Part shown: piece after piece, positions 6,461 to 13,976 of the stretch
How positions within the stretch are numbered: position 1 is the stretch's first letter
How the letters are laid out: each line of letters opens with the position of its first letter
Assembly (NCBI GenBank): GCA_003446605.1
Contig: DMDF01000093.1
Coordinates: forward strand, 1 to 21,683
Reading direction: 5' to 3'
Length of the DNA stretch: 21,683 bases
Source of the DNA: Anaerolineaceae bacterium
GTDB taxonomy: Bacteria; Chloroflexota; Anaerolineae; Anaerolineales; Anaerolineaceae
Translations under genes and position numbers: made by a program
The notes under the pieces: generated by a model
Told to the model about the DNA's origin: nothing
What the model saw: the letters and a program-made list of their open reading frames with translations, nothing else
Database searches by the model: none

Positions 6461-8373
6461 TGCGCTTTGCTTTGGTAGGGCAACCAAACTGTGGCAAGAG
6501 TACCCTGTTTAACCAGGTGGCGGGCTACAAGGCTGCCACAGGTAATTTTTCTGGTACAACCGTGACCTTCACCGAAACAAAAGTGCGGGTGCTGGGAGAT
6601 GTAGTGGAATTGGTGGATCTGCCAGGTACCTACTCTTTATTGGGAACCAATCCTGCTGAAAGAGTGGTGCTGGATTACCTGGTGAGTAATGAGGTGGATG
6701 CCATTATCAATGTGGTGGATGCCACTCATCTTGCACAGGGGCTGGCATTGACCCTGGAGCTGCTGGAATTGAAGCGACCTGTTGTGTTAGCGGTCAATAT
6801 GATGGATGAAGCGACACGGCAGGGGATGCAAATTGATGGTGAAAAACTGGCGCGGATTACTCATATCCCGGTGCTGCCTGTTATTGCAACCAAAGGGCAG
6901 GGTGTGCGCAATGTGTTTGCCAGTGCATTCAATCTTGCAAGAGAGAAGAAGCCAGCAGTACGGCAGACTTATTCTCCAGAATTGGAAACACACATTAAGA
7001 AGTTAACGGAGAAAATTGTATCGGTGCATCTTCCGGTTGGCAGCGAAGCGCTCGCCCTCAAACTCTTAGAGGGGGACCCACAGCTCATCCACCAGGTTTC
7101 AGATGCGATCCCCGGAATTGAGAACGAGATCCAGAGTTCGGTGGATGAATTATGCCATATCACCGGCAGGCAGGCTGTTTGGTTGGTCAGCAAAGAGCGT
7201 CACGACTTGGCATTGAAACTGAGTGACCAGGTACTTAAGAAAACAAAACAAGGGCTTTCTTTCCGCGACCGTCTGGATGACTACCTCCTTCATCCGGTGT
7301 TCGGGTATGTTTTTTTAATTATTATCATGTTCCTTTTCTTCTGGGGAGTGAATGCGGTGGGCGGCATCATTGAAGAACCCTTGATGATATTTGCCGATCA
7401 ATTGAATGTGAAACTGCTCGCCGCGTTAGGGGAAAAGGGGTTGCTGGCACAAATCCTTTCAGGGGCACTGCAGGGGTTCACGGGTGGGTTGGCGATCGTG
7501 CTGCCCTACCTGGTGCCATTCCAGGTGGGGCTTGGATTTCTAGAAGATGTGGGATATCTTCCCCGGATTGCATTTTTGATGGATTCTCTTATGCATCGTA
7601 TGGGGCTGCATGGAAAAGCGGTGGTGCCTTTCATTCTCGGCTACGGTTGTAATGTATCTTCAATCATGTCGACCCGTATCCTGGAGGATAAACGCGATCG
7701 TTTTCTAGCCTCCTTGTTATCCAGCATGGTGCCCTGTTCAGCACGCATGGCGGTGATCTTCGGTCTGGCTGCTTTCTATCTTGGTCCAGCGTATGGTGTG
7801 GGCATCTATTTTCTCAATATTGTGGTTATCGCTCTGACCGGGCGCATTATTACCCGTTTTCTCCCTGAAGATTCTCCCGGTTTAATCCTTGAAATGCCCG
7901 TCTATCGCATGCCATCGTTGCGCACGGTTACAGCAAAAGCCTGGCTGCGTATTCGTGAATTCATTGTAGAAGCCTGGCCTCTGCTTATCCTCGGCAGCAT
8001 TGTCCTGGCGGTGATGAATTACTACCAGTTGTCTCAATTCACTGATGTGCTCTTCCGACCCATTACATGGCTGCTCGGGCTCCCATCTCAGGTGGGAACC
8101 CCGCTCATTTTTGGAATACTTCGCAAAGAATTGTCGTTGGTGATGCTTGGGCAGGCTCTGGGCAGTATGAATTTTAGTCAGGTGCTCACCCAGGCGCAAA
8201 TGCTCACTTATACGATTTTTGTGGTGTTTTATGTGCCATGCCTGGCAACTCTGATTGCAATTCGTAAGGAATTGGGAACCAAAAAGATGTTCGCGATTAT
8301 CGGGATCACTCTGCTGGTCGCGATCCTGGCTTCACTGCTGGTCAGGTTAGTGATGGCGCCAATCTTAGGATAA
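6460..8373 (+). CDS. feoB: FeoB, ferrous iron transporter with N-terminal GTPase
   Basis: A 637-residue inner-membrane Fe(II) transporter. The start overlaps the feoA stop and is preceded by GGAGGAG; an open frame running back through feoA is an artefact of overlap. Residues 1 to about 165 form the G domain: G1 GQPNCGKST (7-15), G3 DLPG (54-57) and G4 NMMD (113-116). A helical linker domain follows to about residue 265, then roughly eight membrane helices. Both Gate regions are visible, including VVPFILGYGCNVSSIMSTR and the later MVPCSARMAV, with the conserved cysteines in each. It is shorter than the E. coli protein (773), in line with compact forms that lack a long C-terminal tail. No feoC follows. 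It converges on the ferric-reductase gene, and its last nine bases overlap a small minus-strand ORF. Confidence 0.96.
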   Translation: MRFALVGQPNCGKSTLFNQVAGYKAATGNFSGTTVTFTETKVRVLGDVVELVDLPGTYSLLGTNPAERVVLDYLVSNEVDAIINVVDATHLAQGLALTLELLELKRPVVLAVNMMDEATRQGMQIDGEKLARITHIPVLPVIATKGQGVRNVFASAFNLAREKKPAVRQTYSPELETHIKKLTEKIVSVHLPVGSEALALKLLEGDPQLIHQVSDAIPGIENEIQSSVDELCHITGRQAVWLVSKERHDLALKLSDQVLKKTKQGLSFRDRLDDYLLHPVFGYVFLIIIMFLFFWGVNAVGGIIEEPLMIFADQLNVKLLAALGEKGLLAQILSGALQGFTGGLAIVLPYLVPFQVGLGFLEDVGYLPRIAFLMDSLMHRMGLHGKAVVPFILGYGCNVSSIMSTRILEDKRDRFLASLLSSMVPCSARMAVIFGLAAFYLGPAYGVGIYFLNIVVIALTGRIITRFLPEDSPGLILEMPVYRMPSLRTVTAKAWLRIREFIVEAWPLLILGSIVLAVMNYYQLSQFTDVLFRPITWLLGLPSQVGTPLIFGILRKELSLVMLGQALGSMNFSQVLTQAQMLTYTIFVVFYVPCLATLIAIRKELGTKKMFAIIGITLLVAILASLLVRLVMAPILG

Positions 8374-8460
8374 TTGACCGCGGAAGGCAAACAGCAGAGC
8401 TGCCAGAATAGCCATAATGAAGATCATATAAACCAATCGTTTTGCATTTCTGAAACGCAT
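8365..8460 (-). CDS. Putative 31-residue single-span membrane peptide after the ferric reductase
   Basis: This short ORF starts MRFRNAKRLVYM, continues with a hydrophobic stretch of about 15 residues (IFIMAILAALLFAF) and ends RGQLS. The N-terminal Arg/Lys cluster predicts an Nin-Cout single helix. Its support is the ribosome binding site: AAGGAGG lies eight bases before the ATG and begins just ahead of the stop codon of the oxidoreductase gene, so reinitiation or coupling is expected. The same AAGGAGGATAA string precedes the oxidoreductase start. It overlaps the feoB 3' end by nine bases on the opposite strand. Function is unknown; a small subunit of the reductase or a partner of FeoB are guesses from position only. 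Confidence 0.6.
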   Translation of the reverse strand: MRFRNAKRLVYMIFIMAILAALLFAFRGQLS

Positions 8461-8474
8461 GCTGTTATCCTCCT

Positions 8475-9809
8475 TCACACAAAATTGAACAGCTCATAAT
8501 GGATGTGCTTGTCGTTGAAACCCAAATTCTGGCATTGTCTTTCTACAATCTCCATCATGATCTGTGGACCGCACATGAAAATTTCTGTTTGCTGCCCTAT
8601 CCAATTTAGTGGCAGGTATTTTCGTATTATATCTTCGGTCAGATAGCCCTGTTCACCATCCCATGCCTGTGGGGGAATTTCAAGAGTATAGATGACTTGC
8701 AGATCGATTTTCTTTTCAATTGCTGCTATCTCCTCGCGGAAGGTAACCGAATCCCAATCACGATTATTGTAGAAAAGCTTAACCGGACGTTTATCACCGC
8801 GATCTGCCATGCTGCGCAGCATACTCATGATGGGGGTGATGCCGATTCCACCTGCAATAAAGACCAGTTTTTGTGCTGCAGGGTAGCGATCTATGCTGAA
8901 GGAGCCATGAGCACCATCCACATAGATCTTCTGTCCGGGCTGCATTTGTTTGATGGTGGAGGTAAATTTCCCTAGGTCTTTGATGGTGAGTGCGATCTCC
9001 TCTGGTCTTTCAGCGCTGGATGAGATGGAAAAGGGGTGCTCGCTGTCTGAAAATGGGGTCTTCCAGGCGGTGATCCAGGCAAATTGCCCGGGCTGGAAAG
9101 GAAGAGAGCGTCCTTTGGTAGAACGTAATCGGATGGTCCAACTGTCTCCACGTTCCTCATTAAGCGCGATGACCTCATAAGGATTGCGCATCAGTTTCAA
9201 GGGATAAATAATGCGTGTGTAGCTTAATAATGCGATAAAAGAAACCGAATATACGATCCAGATCATGCGTGTCAACGGGAGGCTTACATAATTTCCCACC
9301 AGGAATATGTGAAGGAGGGCTGTTGCGACGACCAGTGTGGTGAGAATGCCATGCCAGAATTTCCACAAGTCATAGGGTATTTTCATTTTCTTGCGGTATT
9401 CTGATGAGATTACGACCAGGATAAGAAGAATGACCGAAAAAACGCCGGCTCTTGCGCGCCATGGTGCACTGAAGATATTTAAGAGACGTAGATAACGTGC
9501 GTCCAGGATGAAGAGGCTAATAGGGTGTGCAAGGATCAAGAAAAATGCAGCGATAGAAATCTGCCGGTGAAAATGATAGATAAGGTCACTGCCAAAAGGT
9601 TCTTTCAACCATTTGATACGGGCTGTAAGAGCAAACTGTACTGCCATCAGTGCCAGACCCACAAAACCCAATCCGACTGAAAAATCCAACCAAACCGAAC
9701 GGCTGGATGATGGTGCTGGTCCTGCGATGAGCACTCCTATGGGGGTAAAAACCAACAGGAAAAACAAACTGATCCACAGGATTTGCTTGAGCTTGTATTG
9801 ATTTCTCAC
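8475..9809 (-). CDS. Ferric-reductase-like diheme flavin oxidoreductase
   Basis: A 444-residue membrane oxidoreductase with the ferric reductase / NADPH oxidase layout, which moves electrons from NAD(P)H through FAD and two hemes across the membrane. Six hydrophobic segments fill residues 10-205. The heme-ligand pattern is clear: His81 and His95 on one helix and His153 and His167 on another, both pairs 14 apart. The flavin domain (about 210-305) has HPFSIS at 258-263 as the FAD-binding motif. The nucleotide domain follows, with GGIGITP at 320-326 and MCGP near the C-terminus. The start is GTG, set by AAGGAGG nine bases upstream. It converges on feoAB, so reduction of Fe(III) to supply FeoB is a sensible inference, but oxygen or quinone acceptors are possible. 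Confidence 0.88.
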   Translation of the reverse strand: MRNQYKLKQILWISLFFLLVFTPIGVLIAGPAPSSSRSVWLDFSVGLGFVGLALMAVQFALTARIKWLKEPFGSDLIYHFHRQISIAAFFLILAHPISLFILDARYLRLLNIFSAPWRARAGVFSVILLILVVISSEYRKKMKIPYDLWKFWHGILTTLVVATALLHIFLVGNYVSLPLTRMIWIVYSVSFIALLSYTRIIYPLKLMRNPYEVIALNEERGDSWTIRLRSTKGRSLPFQPGQFAWITAWKTPFSDSEHPFSISSSAERPEEIALTIKDLGKFTSTIKQMQPGQKIYVDGAHGSFSIDRYPAAQKLVFIAGGIGITPIMSMLRSMADRGDKRPVKLFYNNRDWDSVTFREEIAAIEKKIDLQVIYTLEIPPQAWDGEQGYLTEDIIRKYLPLNWIGQQTEIFMCGPQIMMEIVERQCQNLGFNDKHIHYELFNFV

Positions 9810-9842
9810 AGAAATTATCCTCCTTATGCTTGCATCAATTAC

Positions 9843-9855
9843 TTGTACTGTACAA
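9843..9855. promoter_or_regulatory. Perfect odd-length palindrome upstream of the oxidoreductase, possible operator
   Basis: TTGTAC, one base, GTACAA. It lies 33 bases before the GTG start, in the 92-base gap after the SprT-like gene, where the oxidoreductase promoter would be expected. I cannot assign clear -35/-10 hexamers. The sequence differs from the feoA palindrome, so the same regulator is not implied. Confidence 0.45.
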
Positions 9856-9901
9856 TATTTTGCGTTGAAATGGGCATGAATCTGTGGTTTTAATAAAACG
9901 C

Positions 9902-10828
9902 CTATCTTTTTTGAAGACTTTTTAAAAAAGCTTCCGCATCCTGGTAGGCATTAAAATTGTGCTCGAGTTGTTTGAATTGAGCGGTGTGTGCTATGCGGTA
10001 GCTGTTCACTTCTTTGAGCCCTAATTTTTTATGCAGCATTTCATGGTAAAGCACATATTCCATCACGTAGGACGGGATGGATCTTTGGTCAAGAAAGGGG
10101 CTGATGGTGATGGTATCGCTGTCGGGATGATAATATCCCAAGCGGCGGGTGGCTTTCTTTCCACCCCATCTTAAGCGAGGAGCTTTCATAGTCCCATGAA
10201 AATAATCACGGTTAATAGCATGGAACAGTGAAAGGAGATCGTAGTATTCACCTTTGGTTGACATACTAGATTGGGGGGTATGCTGCCACATGGCTGCCAT
10301 GATGCGTTGATAAGACGCTGCTCGGCTGATCGAGCGCAGCTCACCCAAATTCTTTTGAGTGGAGTGCAGGCAGCATGCAAGCAGTGTTTCCACTTCAGCA
10401 GGTGTGGATTTGATGAAACCTTCGTTAAGGGTAACGTGCGTATTCTGGCGACTGGATTTACATTGAAAAACCATGGCGCTGTTATAGAGGTCTACTGAGA
10501 CTGCTTTTCTGGATTCGGCTTTCCATCTTTCGAGGAAATGGTGAAGAAAAGCAAGATGTTGCTCAAGATTATGCTCTTTACTGAGAAATACCAGCCATAG
10601 ATAAGCACGGTAGGAACTATCGGTCATGTCGGCGGGATAACACGAAAAATTATGGCAGTTTTGTTCAACGCGCTCGATGTTGTTAGAGATCTCCTCGCGC
10701 AGGCTTTTTTGAGGATATGCCACACCTGGGTTGCCAGAAAGTTGTGTCTTGCAAACTTCATTGGCATGATTTTGAATCGAGTTGATAAGGTCGTTCAGGT
10801 TTCTAATACTGATGGTGTTTTTTTTCAT
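9902..10828 (-). CDS. SprT-like zinc metallopeptidase-fold protein
   Basis: A 308-residue protein whose C-terminal third matches the SprT-like zincin family. It has LLSLFHAINRDYF at residues 198-210, LRWGGKKATRRLGYYHPDSD, and the zinc-binding and catalytic HEMLH at 262-266. His281 in HTAQF is the probable third ligand. Residues 1-190 are a helical region I do not recognise. SprT-like domains include Spartan, which digests DNA-protein crosslinks; whether this protein acts on DNA is not shown by the sequence. The ATG has no convincing ribosome binding site (only GGACT beside it). A TATAGT about 14 bases upstream could be its -10. It lies upstream of the oxidoreductase on the same strand, 92 bases apart, and is divergent from the LysW-like gene. 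Confidence 0.82.
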   Translation of the reverse strand: MKKNTISIRNLNDLINSIQNHANEVCKTQLSGNPGVAYPQKSLREEISNNIERVEQNCHNFSCYPADMTDSSYRAYLWLVFLSKEHNLEQHLAFLHHFLERWKAESRKAVSVDLYNSAMVFQCKSSRQNTHVTLNEGFIKSTPAEVETLLACCLHSTQKNLGELRSISRAASYQRIMAAMWQHTPQSSMSTKGEYYDLLSLFHAINRDYFHGTMKAPRLRWGGKKATRRLGYYHPDSDTITISPFLDQRSIPSYVMEYVLYHEMLHKKLGLKEVNSYRIAHTAQFKQLEHNFNAYQDAEAFLKSLQKR

Positions 10829-10934
10829 AGTCCGTTTTCGTTACTATATAAATTGATTTGATATCTCTATGATTTTAATGCTTTTACCTTCACCTGAGGA
10901 AAGAAAAGGGACTAAAAACAAGGAAATTCATATC

Positions 10935-10963
10935 TTTTCATTTTAATTAAAGTGGTGTACTAT
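10935..10963 (+). promoter_or_regulatory. Probable promoter of the LysW-like gene
   Basis: -35 TTTTCA (10935-10940), 17-base spacer, -10 TACTAT (10958-10963). The hexamers are moderate matches, but the spacing is exact and the A/T-rich upstream sequence fits. The leader would be about 64 nt. Confidence 0.45.
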
Positions 10964-10981
10964 TGCCCGCAATAAAATCCA

Positions 10982-11001
10982 TTACCATAGATGGATGGTA
11001 A
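10982..11001 (+). promoter_or_regulatory. Inverted repeat in the leader of the LysW-like gene
   Basis: TTACCAT, six bases, ATGGTAA: a perfect 7-bp inverted repeat between the putative promoter and the ribosome binding site. It could be an operator just past the transcription start or a leader hairpin. No named regulator is implied. Confidence 0.4.
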
Positions 11002-11033
11002 ACACAAGTCATCTAAAAGGAGATAGGAAAAAG

Positions 11034-11222
11034 ATGAAAACGGCAGCGTGCCCAGATTGCGGAAGTGAGGTCAATGTTGGTTCACAACCCCGCGTAGGGA
11101 AACAGGTAGTATGTGATTCCTGTGGTGCAGAACTCGAAGTGGTCTGGTTAGATCCCATCGAGTTAGATTATCCAATGATGGATTTTGACGATTATGAGGA
11201 GATTTCTGACGACGAAAGATAA
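11034..11222 (+). CDS. LysW-like zinc-ribbon carrier protein lacking the C-terminal Glu
   Basis: A 62-residue acidic protein resembling LysW, the amino-group carrier used in lysine/arginine synthesis through alpha-aminoadipate in Thermus and relatives. The CPDC (Cys6, Cys9) and CDSC (Cys27, Cys30) pairs form a zinc ribbon, and GAELEVVWLDPIEL is the typical LysW centre, followed by an acidic tail. In canonical LysW the tail ends in EDWGE and the final Glu carries the substrate. Here the tail ends YEEISDDER, so the last residue is Arg. The start at 11034 is preferred over 10995 because AAAAGGAG precedes it and KTAACPDC then lies at the N-terminus as in the family. No lys genes are adjacent. It has its own promoter and a strong terminator, so it is a single-gene unit. 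A general zinc-ribbon role is possible. Confidence 0.8.
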   Translation: MKTAACPDCGSEVNVGSQPRVGKQVVCDSCGAELEVVWLDPIELDYPMMDFDDYEEISDDER

Positions 11223-11244
11223 TTAATCATTCGCTTTTTCATGT

Positions 11245-11280
11245 AAAAAGGCATTGAATTCAGTATTCAATGCCTTTTTT
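11245..11280 (+). terminator. Strong rho-independent terminator after the LysW-like gene
   Basis: A 15-bp perfect stem (AAAAAGGCATTGAAT against ATTCAATGCCTTTTT) with a five-base loop TCAGT, ending in a T run. The A run on the left makes it potentially bidirectional. It ends immediately before the first possible start of the ECF ATPase gene. Confidence 0.85.
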
Positions 11281-11306
11281 CAATGTTAGAATGGATTTTC
11301 CAACTT

Positions 11307-13064
11307 ATGAAAACCATTTTACAGTTTGATCATGTCAGTTTTTCCTACCACCTTTCCACAGGTCCCAGCATCCATGCTTTGCAGGATGTATCCTTCTCGA
11401 TAGCTTCAGGGGAATACGTGGCGATCATTGGTACTAATGGCTCAGGGAAGACCACCCTGGCAAAATTGATGAACGGATTGCTGCTTCCAGATGCGGGAGA
11501 AGTGCGGGTGATGGGGTATCCTACCACTGATCGCAGCCGCCAGGCGAACGTTTTCTCTCGTATCGGGTTGGTCTTTCAGCATGCGCGCGATCAGATCGTA
11601 GCTTCTCTGGTTGAAGAAGATACGGCGTTCGGTCCGGAAAATCTCTCCCTACCGCGATCGGAGATTCTTGCGCGGGTCGATCGCAGTCTGGCGCTGTGCG
11701 GCGCTGCACATCTTAAGGACAGGCAAACGTATCTGCTATCGGCAGGTGAAACACAGCGCGTTGCTCTGGCAGGTGTGCTGGCGATGCAGCCGGACTGCTT
11801 GATATTTGATGAGACCACCACCATGCTTGATCCATCTTCACGGAAAGACTTGCTGCGGTTGATGCATAATCTGAACCGGCAGGGTTTTACTGTTCTTCAC
11901 ATTACCCATGATCTGGATGAGGTATTGAATGCAGAGCGCGTGCTCGTTCTGCATGACGGGCGACTGGTAATGGATGGGGAGCCAAGGGCGATCTTTCAAG
12001 ATGAAAGAGCGTTACATCAGCTGCGCCTTGGCGTCCCGTTCCTGCTCCATGTCGCACGTGAACTGCGGGGTATTTTCCCCGAGCTGGCATCCTTTTATAC
12101 GAACGAAGAGGATCTACTAACAGCCTTGCAGTCCACCCCGATGCATACATCAGCGTTACCGCGATCTCAGTCGCTGCACACGAAGATTGATGGCGGATCT
12201 CACGAACTGGTCCGTTTCAGTCATGTATCGCATACTTATATGCTGGATACTCCTCTGGCACATACCGCACTCGAGGACCTTTCTTTTTCCCTTCCGCAAG
12301 GGAAGACGGTGGGGTTGATTGGGCAGACCGGTTCGGGAAAATCAACCGTGCTGCAACATGTCAATGCTTTACTGCGACCACAGCAAGGTATTGTTGAAAG
12401 TTTTGGATATGACCTTTCCGCTCCTGACCTAGATGTCAGAGAATTGCGTAAGCAGATTGGATTGGTTTTTCAAAATCCTGAAGCGCAATTCTTTGAAACA
12501 TATGTGGGGGATGAAATTGCGTATGCAGCTCGTATGTTGGGTTATCGTGGGAAATTACGCGATTTGGTACGCACTTCCATGCAGACCGTTGGATTGGATT
12601 TTGAGGAATTTGTTGATCGCCCACTGCACAGCCTTAGTGGCGGGCAGAAGCGACGCGTGGCACTGGCTTCTTACCTGGTTGTACAACCCGGTATGCTGCT
12701 GCTGGATGAGCCTTTTGCAGGATTAGATCCGGCAACTCATCAAGATATGCTGGATTTTGTGAATACCTTAGACCAGCAAGAAAAGACCTTTCTTGTGAGC
12801 ACCCATAATATGCGTGACCTGTTGGCGCTTACAAGGCGCGTGCTGGTACTGCACCAGGGCAGGCTTGTATTTGATGGATCAGTGCCGGACCTTTTTAAAC
12901 AACACGAGCTGGCATCTTGGGGAATGGATATTCCATTAGAGATACGGGTGGGGAATGTTTTACGCGGGCGTGGGTGGCAGATACCCCTCGACGTGGTTGA
13001 CTGGCAGGAGATCATTTTCTGGTTGAGACGGAGTGCACAGGAGGATTCCAATGCAGTCCTTTGA
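11307..13064 (+). CDS. ecfA: Energy-coupling factor (ECF) transporter ATPase, fused A1-A2
   Basis: A 585-residue protein with two ABC ATPase domains that powers vitamin or metal uptake together with EcfT and an S component. Domain 1 (about 1-270) has Walker A GTNGSGKTT, signature LSAGETQRVALAG and Walker B CLIFDETTTMLDP. Domain 2 (about 300-570) has GQTGSGKST, LSGGQKRRVALAS and MLLLDEPFAGLDP. Most ECF systems encode EcfA1 and EcfA2 separately, so this is a fusion. The first domain's signature is the less usual LSAGE. The start MKTILQFDHVSFSY fits the family N-terminus. A further ATG at 11283 abuts the upstream terminator and adds eight unusual residues. Neither start has a good ribosome binding site. 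The last 14 bases overlap ecfT. Confidence 0.9.
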   Translation: MKTILQFDHVSFSYHLSTGPSIHALQDVSFSIASGEYVAIIGTNGSGKTTLAKLMNGLLLPDAGEVRVMGYPTTDRSRQANVFSRIGLVFQHARDQIVASLVEEDTAFGPENLSLPRSEILARVDRSLALCGAAHLKDRQTYLLSAGETQRVALAGVLAMQPDCLIFDETTTMLDPSSRKDLLRLMHNLNRQGFTVLHITHDLDEVLNAERVLVLHDGRLVMDGEPRAIFQDERALHQLRLGVPFLLHVARELRGIFPELASFYTNEEDLLTALQSTPMHTSALPRSQSLHTKIDGGSHELVRFSHVSHTYMLDTPLAHTALEDLSFSLPQGKTVGLIGQTGSGKSTVLQHVNALLRPQQGIVESFGYDLSAPDLDVRELRKQIGLVFQNPEAQFFETYVGDEIAYAARMLGYRGKLRDLVRTSMQTVGLDFEEFVDRPLHSLSGGQKRRVALASYLVVQPGMLLLDEPFAGLDPATHQDMLDFVNTLDQQEKTFLVSTHNMRDLLALTRRVLVLHQGRLVFDGSVPDLFKQHELASWGMDIPLEIRVGNVLRGRGWQIPLDVVDWQEIIFWLRRSAQEDSNAVL

Positions 13065-13872
13065 GTATTTGCGGGCGATAGGGATCGGGTACTATGTACC
13101 GGGGACATCCTATTTCCACCAGAGGGATGCCCGCTTCAAGATTCTTTTCTTCGTAATACTTATTATTGCTTTGACATTCACGAGCTCATTGTCTGGTCTG
13201 CTGCTGGGGGTGTTGCTGGGTTTGCTGGGATTCTGGTTGGCGCATATTTCTGTGCTGCCCAGTTTGCGTACCATGCGCAGCGTTCTTCCTTTTATTCTGC
13301 TCCTGTTTATCCTTCAAATCTTCCTGTATCGTCCAACACAGCAATCTACAATGCTATGGGAGTGGCAATTCCTGCATCTATATGATACAGCTCTCACCAA
13401 TGCCATGCGGATGGTGCTGCGCTTCGTTGGCTTGGTACTCATGCTGGGATTAATGACTTCGGTTGTCTCTACACTGGAGATGAACCATGGACTTGAACTA
13501 TTACTGCGACCCTTGCGAGTGGTGGGCATACAAACTGATTCCCTGGTGATGGTGTTGCAGATCATGTTGCGTTTTCTACCGCTCCTGGCGATTCGTATGG
13601 AGCAGATAGCCAAATCACAGGCATCGCGCGGCGCAACGTGGGATAAAGGGAGTGGGGGAGTATTCAACCGCATCCGCCTGGTGCTGCCAATGATCGTGCC
13701 GCTCTTTCTTTCCACGCTGCAACAGGCAGAACGAACCGCAGACGCCATGCTTTGCCGCGCGTATGGTGTTATGCCCGAACGCAGCCATTATTACGAATAC
13801 CAGGTGACTGGCAAAGATGTTGTGTTCATCGTGACGGGTATCATTCTGGCTGCGGCTATTCTTTATTTTTAG
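13051..13872 (+). CDS. ecfT: ECF transporter transmembrane (T) protein
   Basis: A 273-residue integral membrane scaffold of the ECF complex, linking the ATPases to the substrate-binding S component. The start has AGGAGG eight bases upstream, inside the end of ecfA, so the two are coupled. An upstream GTG at 13033 is rejected. The N-terminal segment SYFHQRDARFKILFFV is typical of CbiQ/EcfT proteins. Four to five membrane helices span about 30-145 and 255-272. The two coupling motifs that contact the ATPase grooves are visible as ASRG (191-194) and CRAYG (235-239), a slight variant of the common A-R-G pattern. No S gene follows directly. The candidate S component is about 870 bases further on, in the opposite direction. 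Confidence 0.9.
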   Translation: MQSFEYLRAIGIGYYVPGTSYFHQRDARFKILFFVILIIALTFTSSLSGLLLGVLLGLLGFWLAHISVLPSLRTMRSVLPFILLLFILQIFLYRPTQQSTMLWEWQFLHLYDTALTNAMRMVLRFVGLVLMLGLMTSVVSTLEMNHGLELLLRPLRVVGIQTDSLVMVLQIMLRFLPLLAIRMEQIAKSQASRGATWDKGSGGVFNRIRLVLPMIVPLFLSTLQQAERTADAMLCRAYGVMPERSHYYEYQVTGKDVVFIVTGIILAAAILYF

Positions 13873-13926
13873 TTCCAATGAATTTTTATTTTTTCTTGTT
13901 AAAATTCATAAAAAATTCATGTCTTC

Positions 13927-13955
13927 CTGACAATTTCCTAATATGTGCTTGTTAT
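13927..13955 (+). promoter_or_regulatory. Promoter of the DUF2202 lipoprotein gene
   Basis: -35 CTGACA (13927-13932), 17-base spacer, -10 TGTTAT (13950-13955). The start site would fall about 14 bases before the ATG, just ahead of the GAAAGGA ribosome binding site. The preceding 50 bases are A/T-rich, with a weak ATGAATTTT/AAAATTCAT hairpin that does not look like a terminator. Confidence 0.5.
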
Positions 13956-13976
13956 CCTTAGTTCGAAAGGATAATC

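Noticed and set aside
13878..13915. Terminator after ecfT (ATGAATTTT against AAAATTCAT)
   Set aside because: The stem is only A/T-rich, the loop is long, and no T run follows the right arm, so it would be too weak as an intrinsic terminator.
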